NCBI GenBank assembly: GCA_018882935.1
Contig: VERA01000012.1
Span: 1 to 47,126, forward strand
Length of the DNA: 47,126 nucleotides
Reading direction: 5' to 3'
DNA from: Burkholderiaceae bacterium
GTDB lineage: Bacteria > Pseudomonadota > Gammaproteobacteria > Burkholderiales > Burkholderiaceae_D
Part shown: positions 33,052 through 40,280 of the stretch, in pieces
Layout of the letters: the number at the start of each line of letters is the position of its first letter
Numbering within the stretch: position 1 is the stretch's first letter
Notes under the pieces: model-generated
Told to the model about the DNA's origin: nothing
The model's input: only the letters and a program-made list of their open reading frames with translations
Database searches by the model: none
Made by a program: the position numbers and the translations under genes

Positions 33052-34674
33052 TCAACCCAGCATCGGTTTTTGATGCAGCGGCCAATCACTTTGACGGATT
33101 GCCCAGTGCACCGAGCGCTCACGCTCTGCATTCACCACTTCATCCAGTGGCCGCACACACTCCAGATGACCGCCGAGACGCGCGTAGTCATCAAGTCGCA
33201 TCGTGAACTCGATCGGCGCCACAATCGCCGGCGTCGGTACCGAACCAAATGAATTATCCGGCATACGTAACACATCCACCATCACGGTGATGCCACCACC
33301 GGCCCACACATAGGCGGGTGCACCACCGCAGCTGACATGGGTGATGGCCTGCTTGATTGAATTGGTCAGCCACACCGGGTTATCCGTCACACCCGCGCGC
33401 AACGAGCCCCCGGCACCGGCTAAAAACAGCACACTCGCGAGCGATGGCTCACAGTTCTCCACAATACGATCGACCACTTTTTGCACTGCAGAGGGCATGG
33501 CTGCGGGCACCGGTTGTAATTGCTCATCCAGCACGAACCACGCACAATGCTCACCGGTAGTAGAGGTCATGAGCAGGCGCATACCCGGTCGTGCATGCTC
33601 GGGGTCAAAGCCTTCGATGATCTCGAGCGGGTTCGCGATATCCGTACCGCCCCAACCCTGCCCCGGATTCGCCACCTGAAAATACCGACCCGGCGTTGAT
33701 TTACGGCCTCTCATTTTTATGCCGGAGAGCGGCATATCCAGGCAACGACCGGCCTGATGCTCGCTGAGTACACCCGTGATGTGATCATCCACCACCACCA
33801 CTTCATCCACATGCCCAAACCATTGCTTGGCGAAGATACCAATCGTGGCCGAGCCGCAGCCCACGCGCATGCGCTTTTCTTCAACGCCATCCACAATCGG
33901 CGCGCGTCCCGCCTGTACGATTAATTTTGTACCACCGTCAATGTCTAGCTCGACTGCCTGCTTGTTACCAAGCGCCATCATCATCTCGCAGGTGACTCGG
34001 CCTTCTTTCTTCGAGCCGCCGGTCAGGTGATGCACACCGCCAAGTGAGAGCATCTGCGAACCATACTCGGCGGTAGTGACATGGCCAACTTCTTCACCGC
34101 GATGGCGAATACTGGCGCGCTCCGGGCCAAGGTAGCGATCGGTGTCGATTTTTACCTTGAAGCTGCAATAGCTGAAGATACCCTCGGTCACGACCGTGAC
34201 CATATCGACCCCATTCAGCTTGGACGACACCATGAACGGGGCCGGCTTGTAATCCGGGTAGGTGGTACCTGCACCAACGCCGGTGACAAATAGCTCTGCG
34301 GATGTGCTCGTGACGTTGGCTTGTTGTCGATTGGGTGAACCATCCGAAGAGTCGCGATGTTGTAGTTGCTGCTGCGGCTGCTGTTGTGGCTGTGTGCCTT
34401 TTTGCTCGGTGCTCGACGGGTCGTTGATTCGTGTCAGCAAAACCAAGGGATCTACACGCGTCAACACGCCTTGTACATTGGCATAACGATCACACGCACC
34501 GCTACGGCCTTCGGTAATTTGGCACAGCACCGGGCAGGCATTGCACTCAATTTTGTTCGCCGCCATGTTCTCGCTGCGCGGACGCGACTTATCGAGTACG
34601 CGCACGTCATTCTGTGCCGATGTAAGTTCATCAGCATTATCTGCGCTGTGATCCACCCGGTTATGTGCGGTCAT
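33052..34674 (-). CDS. hnr: 6-hydroxynicotinate reductase
   Basis: A 540-residue iron-sulfur flavoenzyme homologue that reduces 6-hydroxynicotinate to 1,4,5,6-tetrahydro-6-oxonicotinate with ferredoxin. The N-terminal cluster-binding region is ECNACPVLCQITEG...GACDRY (Cys44, Cys47, Cys51, Cys61). A Q-rich low-complexity insert (about 87-126) separates it from the body, which has PAPFMVSSKLNGVDMVTVVTEG, VKIDTDRYLGPERA, RMRVGCGSATIG and VANPGQGWGGTDIANPLEII. The family length and motif order match Eubacterium barkeri Hnr homologues. The ATG at 34674 overlaps the molybdenum subunit gene by 14 bp; an internal ATG at 34566, just before the first cysteines and behind GAG, could be the true start. 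Confidence 0.85.
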   Translation of the reverse strand: MTAHNRVDHSADNADELTSAQNDVRVLDKSRPRSENMAANKIECNACPVLCQITEGRSGACDRYANVQGVLTRVDPLVLLTRINDPSSTEQKGTQPQQQPQQQLQHRDSSDGSPNRQQANVTSTSAELFVTGVGAGTTYPDYKPAPFMVSSKLNGVDMVTVVTEGIFSYCSFKVKIDTDRYLGPERASIRHRGEEVGHVTTAEYGSQMLSLGGVHHLTGGSKKEGRVTCEMMMALGNKQAVELDIDGGTKLIVQAGRAPIVDGVEEKRMRVGCGSATIGIFAKQWFGHVDEVVVVDDHITGVLSEHQAGRCLDMPLSGIKMRGRKSTPGRYFQVANPGQGWGGTDIANPLEIIEGFDPEHARPGMRLLMTSTTGEHCAWFVLDEQLQPVPAAMPSAVQKVVDRIVENCEPSLASVLFLAGAGGSLRAGVTDNPVWLTNSIKQAITHVSCGGAPAYVWAGGGITVMVDVLRMPDNSFGSVPTPAIVAPIEFTMRLDDYARLGGHLECVRPLDEVVNAERERSVHWAIRQSDWPLHQKPMLG

Positions 34675-37564
34675 GATGCTGCGTAGCGTTATTCGTTTGC
34701 AGAAGCGCGGTGCGTACGCGATCGGGTGTGGCTGGCAGTGACCGTACCCGAACGCCTGTAGCGTGATGCAATGCATTCAGAATCGCGGGTGCCGTTGCAA
34801 TCAAAGCCGGCTCACCCACCCCTTTAGCACCATAGGGACCGATCGGCTCGGGGTCTTCAATCAAATGCACTGTGATGGGTGGAATATCACCCGCTGTCGG
34901 TATCAGGTAATCATGCAAATTATCGGTACGACCGCTGATGTATTCCTCCATCAAAGCCATACCCAGACCTTGCGCAATACCACCGTGAATTTGGCCCTCG
35001 ACTTGCGTCGGATTAATCGCTCTGCCGACATCATGTGCAGCGTGTATGTGCAGTACCCGGATTGTGCCGAGTTGAAGATCGACTTCAATCTCGGCAAACT
35101 GCGCTGCAAAGCCATAGGTAGCGTACGGCACGCCCTGGCCATCGGCATCTAGCGGCACTGTCGGCGGATTGAAATACCCCCGGCCAACGGCGATATCACC
35201 ATGGTCATCTGCGGCAAGCGTGCTCAGGTCAATCGTGCGCGTGAGATCGCCCTGCTGCCCGATCAGCTGCGAGCCTTGCAAGCGCAAGCGCGCTGGCTCA
35301 CTCATCTGTAGCAACGCCAATAACTGACGGCGCAAATCTTCACCCGCAAACTTGGCGGCATTCCCGGAAACAAACGTCTGTCGCGACGCCGATGATTTAC
35401 CCGCATCCTCAGTCAGATCCGTATCACCCATCACCTGATCAACACACGCAAGTGGCAAACCGACTGCGTCCGCAAAGATTTGCGGCATCACCGTTGCGGT
35501 ACCTTGACCGATTTCCTGCGCACCGTTGTATAAAAACAGTCGACCATTCGCGCGGAGCGCACCTGTCATGGTTGATGGATTAGCGATCACCGTGTTACCA
35601 ATGCCGTACCACATGCAGGCAATACCGACGCCACGACGAAGATTTGAAGGCGTGTCGCTACGCGTTGCTTGTCGGTTAAATTGCTGTGCCGCTTCTTGCG
35701 CTACGTGCCATGCGGGCTGCAAAACCTCCAGGCACTGACGCATACCCACACTGGCCGCCAGTATCTGCCCTGTTGCTGTCGGCTGACCGGCACAGATCGC
35801 ATTCTTTAAGCGAAACTGCAAACGATCCAACCCGGTTTTTTCTGCCAGCTCATCCAGCAAAGCCTCGGTCACGATATGCGCCTGCGGCACACCAAATCCG
35901 CGAAACGCACCTGCTACGGCATTGTTGGTATAGACCGCACGCGTCAGCGCGCGCAGATGCGGTACGAAATACGGACCGGTAGAATGCACCGGCACGCGGT
36001 TCGCCACGGTACTTCCCCAGCTAGCATACGCGCCCGTGTTGAAGTCACCATGAAAATCCAGCCCGATTAATTTACCTTCCGCATCGCAGGCATAACGCGC
36101 ATGAATCTCGGAGGGATGCCGTTTGGTCGTCGATACCATCGACTCACCGCGCGTGTAAATGGTGCGCACCGGTCGCTTCAGCGTCCATGCGGCGACCGCG
36201 AGCAGCGGCTGTATCGATACATCGAGCTTGCCACCAAACCCGCCACCGATTTCAGAGGGCACAATATGAACCGCTTCTTTCGGTAGCTGAAGCACGCGAG
36301 CGACTTCCTCCTGATCCATCACCGGTGTCTGTGTGCAGGCAAACACACGCAAACGCTCGTGTCCGTTCTCAACAAACACCTCGGCATAACCCGCCTCGGG
36401 TTCTATGTAGGCATGCTCGACGTAGCTGGTGCTGTAAGTGTCTTCGGCAACATAGGCAGCCTGTTGCAGCGCCTGCTCGATATTCCCTTTCACCACGCGG
36501 CCGTGGCACAGCACATTGCCTTTAGCAAAGTCGTGAAGTAACTGATCTGGTTTGGCGAGCGATTGCGCTGGAATTTCCATCGCGGGCAACACGGTCCATT
36601 GAATCGGCATCTCGGATTCGGGTATCGCTTGCACTGCATGCTGCTCGCCGATGATGAGCATGACTGCCTCACCGCGCATCCGCACAAAGTCTTTAGCCAG
36701 TACCGGTTGATCTTTTGGCTGCGGGAATACCGCGAAGCTGTTTTCCGGGACGTCATCGGCCGTGAGCACTGCAATGACTTGAGGATGGCGCTGACGAAAC
36801 GCTTGGATATCGCCAATCAGAAAACGCGCGCTCGGGTGGGGCGAGCGCACCGTGCGCATCCATAAACAGTCAGTCGGAAATTGATCGGCACCAAAACGGG
36901 CTGTGCCCATCAGCTTGGCAGGCGCATCAAGCCGCGCGACGCGCGCACCAACAGCGGTACCTGCCGCAAGTTCGTGGCTACTCACTGAATGATGTACCTC
37001 AGTGCGTGATACCTCTTCACGCACTGTATTAGCAGCATGAGATCCACTGGCAACAGCAGATACGGTATCAACCAAGGATTCTGGCGTAACTGCTACCGAC
37101 AACACGGCTTCCACAATTTTTCGATAGCCAGTGCAGCGGCACAACACGCCCCCAATACCATCGAGCACTTGCTGCTCGGTCGGCTGCGGATGACGTTGCA
37201 GCACATCCGTAGCAGCCATCAACATACCCGGCGTGCAGATACCGCACTGAGCCGCGCCGTGATGCATGAATGATTGCTGCAATGCGTTGAGCTTGCCGTT
37301 GGTTGCGAGGCCTTCCACGGTCGTCACTGCACGCCCTACACACTGCCCTGTCGCGGTCAAGCAGGCACAGACCTGTTCGCCATCGAGCAGCACGGTACAC
37401 GCGCCGCAATCACCGGCATTGCAACCGATCTTGGTACCTGTCAGCCCGAGCTCATCGCGCAAGGTATCAGACAATCTGCGCGCGGGGCTGTGTACCTCTA
37501 CCTGCTTGCCATTAACCGACATCGACAAGGCTTGCCCAACGTGCATGTCAATCGGCTTATTCAT
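34661..37564 (-). CDS. Fused 2Fe-2S/molybdenum subunit of nicotinate dehydrogenase-like hydroxylase (xanthine dehydrogenase family)
   Basis: A 967-residue fusion. Residues 1-155 are a two-cluster 2Fe-2S domain (Cys48, Cys53, Cys56, Cys68; Cys107, Cys110, Cys142, Cys144). Residues about 220-960 are the molybdopterin cytosine dinucleotide domain with GGGFGGKLD, AGAFRGFGVPQAH, NGAQEIGQGT and the catalytic Glu in GAKGVGEPAL. Such enzymes hydroxylate N-heterocycles using water; with the downstream 6-hydroxynicotinate reductase and enamidase, nicotinate C6 hydroxylation is the likely reaction. The FeS domain is usually a separate gene. Start taken at 37564 (MNKPIDMHVG), 8 bp inside the end of the FAD-subunit gene; the open frame to 37669 is overlap. 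Confidence 0.92.
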   Translation of the reverse strand: MNKPIDMHVGQALSMSVNGKQVEVHSPARRLSDTLRDELGLTGTKIGCNAGDCGACTVLLDGEQVCACLTATGQCVGRAVTTVEGLATNGKLNALQQSFMHHGAAQCGICTPGMLMAATDVLQRHPQPTEQQVLDGIGGVLCRCTGYRKIVEAVLSVAVTPESLVDTVSAVASGSHAANTVREEVSRTEVHHSVSSHELAAGTAVGARVARLDAPAKLMGTARFGADQFPTDCLWMRTVRSPHPSARFLIGDIQAFRQRHPQVIAVLTADDVPENSFAVFPQPKDQPVLAKDFVRMRGEAVMLIIGEQHAVQAIPESEMPIQWTVLPAMEIPAQSLAKPDQLLHDFAKGNVLCHGRVVKGNIEQALQQAAYVAEDTYSTSYVEHAYIEPEAGYAEVFVENGHERLRVFACTQTPVMDQEEVARVLQLPKEAVHIVPSEIGGGFGGKLDVSIQPLLAVAAWTLKRPVRTIYTRGESMVSTTKRHPSEIHARYACDAEGKLIGLDFHGDFNTGAYASWGSTVANRVPVHSTGPYFVPHLRALTRAVYTNNAVAGAFRGFGVPQAHIVTEALLDELAEKTGLDRLQFRLKNAICAGQPTATGQILAASVGMRQCLEVLQPAWHVAQEAAQQFNRQATRSDTPSNLRRGVGIACMWYGIGNTVIANPSTMTGALRANGRLFLYNGAQEIGQGTATVMPQIFADAVGLPLACVDQVMGDTDLTEDAGKSSASRQTFVSGNAAKFAGEDLRRQLLALLQMSEPARLRLQGSQLIGQQGDLTRTIDLSTLAADDHGDIAVGRGYFNPPTVPLDADGQGVPYATYGFAAQFAEIEVDLQLGTIRVLHIHAAHDVGRAINPTQVEGQIHGGIAQGLGMALMEEYISGRTDNLHDYLIPTAGDIPPITVHLIEDPEPIGPYGAKGVGEPALIATAPAILNALHHATGVRVRSLPATPDRVRTALLQTNNATQHHDRT

Positions 37565-38396
37565 GGGTGGCCTCTGCAATGGCTCGCCGCACCAGCGTGA
37601 GTGCTGCATCGACGCGGTACTCGGCAGTGCCTCTGACATCATCAATCGGCGACAACACCGAAAGATCATCGGCGGTCACACTATCAATCAGCGCAGAATC
37701 AGCGGGTTGGCCGATCAGTTTCTGTTCAAGCGTATGAAGGCGCTGCGCAACCGCTGAGCACGAGCCGACGGCCAGCGCGACATGATGAAGCACACCTTGC
37801 TCTATCTCGACGACTGCCGCCACCATAACGATGGATATCACCAGATAGCGACGATGACCCAGCTTTAAAAATGCCGAACGGGCATGTGGGCGATGCGGTA
37901 TCCATATCGCTGTTACCAACTCGTCCGAATTGCGCGCGGTCTTGCGACTACCGAGTAAAAACTGCTGTAAGGGGATTCGCCGCACACCGCGCACTGACGC
38001 CAGCTCTACTTCAGCATCTAATGACAGCAGCGCAGGCACACCGTCTGCGGCAGGTGAAGCGTTGCAAATGTTACCGGCGATGGTGCCGGTATTTTGAATT
38101 TGAATACCACCCACCTCGCGCGCTGCTGCTTGCAGCCCGCGCAATTGCGGTGGTAACTCTGCACGCACCAGTGTTGACCATGTGGTGGTTGCACCAATAC
38201 GCCAATACTGGTCTTGTAATTCAATACCGGACAGATCGGGTAACGCGGTAATGTCGAGCACCGGCGACTGTGGCGCGCTGTAGCTGTGGGATGGATAAAC
38301 ATCCGTGCCGCCGGCCAGTACCTGAAATGAGCCTGAGGCGAGCGCATGCAGCGCATCATGCAAATTGCCCGGTCGCAGATAATCAGCGTAAATCAT
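37557..38396 (-). CDS. FAD-binding subunit of the xanthine dehydrogenase-family hydroxylase
   Basis: A 279-residue flavoprotein subunit (CoxM/XdhB type) that carries electrons from the 2Fe-2S clusters to an acceptor. It has FQVLAGGTDVYP (24-35) and the second FAD motif IQNTGTIAGNICNASPAADGVPALLSL (about 99-125), with a normal C-terminal CO-dehydrogenase-flavoprotein domain. It is the first gene of the island, 197 bp from the divergent TetR gene, so the operon promoter should lie in that gap. Confidence 0.93.
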   Translation of the reverse strand: MIYADYLRPGNLHDALHALASGSFQVLAGGTDVYPSHSYSAPQSPVLDITALPDLSGIELQDQYWRIGATTTWSTLVRAELPPQLRGLQAAAREVGGIQIQNTGTIAGNICNASPAADGVPALLSLDAEVELASVRGVRRIPLQQFLLGSRKTARNSDELVTAIWIPHRPHARSAFLKLGHRRYLVISIVMVAAVVEIEQGVLHHVALAVGSCSAVAQRLHTLEQKLIGQPADSALIDSVTADDLSVLSPIDDVRGTAEYRVDAALTLVRRAIAEATHE

Positions 38397-38503
38397 GACC
38401 GTGGCATCGCGACTAGCGATTGGCGGGGTACCGCGACAAAATGAAGCACACGGGTATAAGCTGCATCACAAACGAATCCCATCAAGAGGCTGAGTGCTAA
38501 ATG

Positions 38504-38537
38504 TGTAGTGCCTGCTACATTTTGAGTGTACCGTAGC
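38504..38537. promoter_or_regulatory. Operator-like inverted repeats between the catabolic operon and tetR
   Basis: TGTAG (38504-38508) and CTACA (38515-38519) form a perfect inverted repeat with 6-bp spacing. A further GTAGC at 38533-38537 pairs with GCTAC at 38514-38518. The cluster is in the 197-bp divergent intergenic region, 75 bp upstream of the TetR start, a typical place for a TetR dimer site controlling both directions. Binding is inferred. Confidence 0.5.
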
Positions 38538-38593
38538 ATCCAACCAATACACCAGCAAAATGCACTGCAACACGATCCAGCCCTATTCCAAAA

Positions 38594-39244
38594 ATGGCAA
38601 GCACCGGTAAAAGCAAACCGCCCCGGGCGCCGCAAGCGCGCGCGGTTGAGACACGCGAGGCTATTTTGAAAGCCGCGACCGGGGTATTTGCCAAGCATGG
38701 CTTCAGTGGTGGTCGGGTTGAGCAGATTTCACGGCTCGCCAAAACCCACGACCGCATGATTTATTACTACTTTGGCAGTAAAGAGAAGCTATTCATCGAG
38801 GTGCTGGAAACCACCTACCAGCGCTTGAATGATGCTGAGGCCGCGCTGAAAATCGATCTGGCCGATCCGCTGGCGTCATTACGTACCGTCGTGCGTTTTA
38901 ACTGGCAGTATTTTCTTGAGCACCCGGAGTTCATTACGCTGCTCAATAGCGAGAACCTGCATCAGGGCCGGCACGTGAAAAAATCCACCAAGGTGTCGCG
39001 GCTGTCTTCACCGGCGGTGAATGTATTGGCAAAGATTTTAAAAGCCGGCGCGCAGCAAGGCTTGTTCAGAAAAGATGTCAGCGCGCGTGAGTTGTACCTG
39101 ACTATCGCAGCGCTCGGATATTTTTATTTATCCAACCGATACACGCTCAGCGCTTTTTTAAATACCGAGCTATTGAAGAAATCTGCTGTCAAGCAGTGGC
39201 AGGAATCGATGGTAGATACCGTGACACGAAAAGTCATGGTGTAG
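38594..39244 (+). CDS. TetR family transcriptional regulator
   Basis: A 216-residue repressor-type protein. The N-terminal HTH (ETREAILKAATGVFAKHGFSGGRVEQISRLAKTHDRMIYYYFGSKEKLF in part) spans about residues 19-66; the remaining helical part is the ligand-binding domain of the TetR_C group with NWQYFLEHPEFITLLNSENLHQ. It is divergent from the thirteen-gene catabolic island and is the only regulator adjacent to it, so it probably responds to nicotinate or a pathway intermediate. No direct evidence for the ligand. Confidence 0.9.
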   Translation: MASTGKSKPPRAPQARAVETREAILKAATGVFAKHGFSGGRVEQISRLAKTHDRMIYYYFGSKEKLFIEVLETTYQRLNDAEAALKIDLADPLASLRTVVRFNWQYFLEHPEFITLLNSENLHQGRHVKKSTKVSRLSSPAVNVLAKILKAGAQQGLFRKDVSARELYLTIAALGYFYLSNRYTLSAFLNTELLKKSAVKQWQESMVDTVTRKVMV

Positions 39245-39272
39245 CTATCCGCACATCCTGGACTCCGGCCTA

Positions 39273-40109
39273 TTAACCAGGTACAACTCGTCCTGCCTCG
39301 GCCAGCGCCCTAAGATCTTCCTCCTGCAGCACCGGCCCTTCGAGCGTGACGCGCTCAGCCTCTACTTTATCGTTACGGTACTTCTCCATGACCTTCTTAA
39401 GCGCCGGCTTTTGGTGCGTGGTGTCATACCCGTTAAACAGGTGCCCAATCAAACCGCGATCGAGATCACTGGTACCCAGCGCCCAGTCGGCGATTGGCAA
39501 GGTGAGATTCATGTTCACATGCATCATGATGCCCATATTATGGTGCGCACTATGATGCCGACGAATCGTATTTATCAAAGGCATCGCTCGCACAAAGCGA
39601 TTTTCAGGCACATGGCAGCAGAAGTGAAATGTCTCGTACACCATGTAATGACCAATCATGGTGATGGGGAACATATACCCCGCGTCAGGCCCCAGTAGCA
39701 GCGCAGCCAGGCCACCAAATAATGCGCTGGCGACGGCCAGTACCATCAGCACCCGCCACGGAAAGAACACGATCCGAAATTCTTTGATGCTGTGTATCGT
39801 GTACTCGTTATCGGTGAAGTACTGATGATGCTGCCGTGTGTGACGATCAAAAATCGCTCGCAACGCGAATACATCTTTCAGGCGATGCATGATGTGCATG
39901 TGCATGCCCCACTCGACGAAGTTACCCGCGATTGCAATCGGAACGATCAGCAGCCATTCCCAGGTGGGGTTGGTCAATTGCCCAACGCACCAAACGATTG
40001 CGGCAATACCTGCGCCGTACATCACGCCGATATGCAGCAAACCGTGGTACCACGGGCTGATTTGCTGAAGATAATTTTCTCGAAATCGCGCTTGCTTTTC
40101 AGTGATCAT
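39273..40109 (-). CDS. Fatty acid hydroxylase/sterol desaturase superfamily membrane protein
   Basis: A 278-residue membrane di-iron oxygenase-type protein. Three to four hydrophobic segments (about 22-48, 50-68, 115-140, 145-165) alternate with the His clusters HMHIMH (70-75), RHTRQHHQYF (89-98), ETFHFCCH and RRHHSAHHN, the eight-His pattern that binds two irons. Substrate unknown; hydroxylation of a membrane lipid is typical. An AGGAGG sits about 5 nt before the ATG. It is convergent with tetR, 28 bp away, and lies downstream of the spermidine gene in the same direction. Confidence 0.85.
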   Translation of the reverse strand: MITEKQARFRENYLQQISPWYHGLLHIGVMYGAGIAAIVWCVGQLTNPTWEWLLIVPIAIAGNFVEWGMHMHIMHRLKDVFALRAIFDRHTRQHHQYFTDNEYTIHSIKEFRIVFFPWRVLMVLAVASALFGGLAALLLGPDAGYMFPITMIGHYMVYETFHFCCHVPENRFVRAMPLINTIRRHHSAHHNMGIMMHVNMNLTLPIADWALGTSDLDRGLIGHLFNGYDTTHQKPALKKVMEKYRNDKVEAERVTLEGPVLQEEDLRALAEAGRVVPG

Positions 40110-40220
40110 CGCGCCCTCCTGCCGCCGGCTTAGCTTTACGCACCGAGACTAGCATAAACACTCTCGATACGAAGACACCTGGCGCAGGGATCGTGAGGTG
40201 GATTACAAGGTGGCGGCATC

Positions 40221-40275
40221 GGCAGTGCAAGGCGGTCGGCTTGCCGCCAACACCGCTTTACGGCCTTGCAATGCC
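40221..40275. repeat. Long imperfect hairpin after the SpeD-SpeE gene
   Basis: GGCAGTGCAAGGC (40221-40233) and GCCTTGCAATGCC (40263-40275) are reverse complements at 12 of 13 positions. Between them GGCGG and CCGCC form a second small stem. The element starts 5 bp past the speD-speE stop codon. There is no U-tract, so it is an mRNA 3'-end structure or REP-like element rather than a clear intrinsic terminator. Confidence 0.5.
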
Positions 40276-40280
40276 GGGTC

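Noticed and set aside
34675..34776. Longer N-terminus for 6-hydroxynicotinate reductase
   Set aside because: It would overlap the molybdenum subunit by over 100 bp and adds residues unlike the family before the ferredoxin-like cysteines.
37565..37669. Longer N-terminus for the FeS-molybdenum subunit
   Set aside because: It lies inside the FAD-subunit gene, and the 2Fe-2S domain starts properly from the ATG at 37564.
22848..38396. Complete Eubacterium barkeri-type nicotinate fermentation operon
   Set aside because: No 2-hydroxymethylglutarate dehydrogenase or dehydratase, methyleneglutarate mutase, methylitaconate isomerase or dimethylmalate lyase gene is present; only the first three steps are represented.
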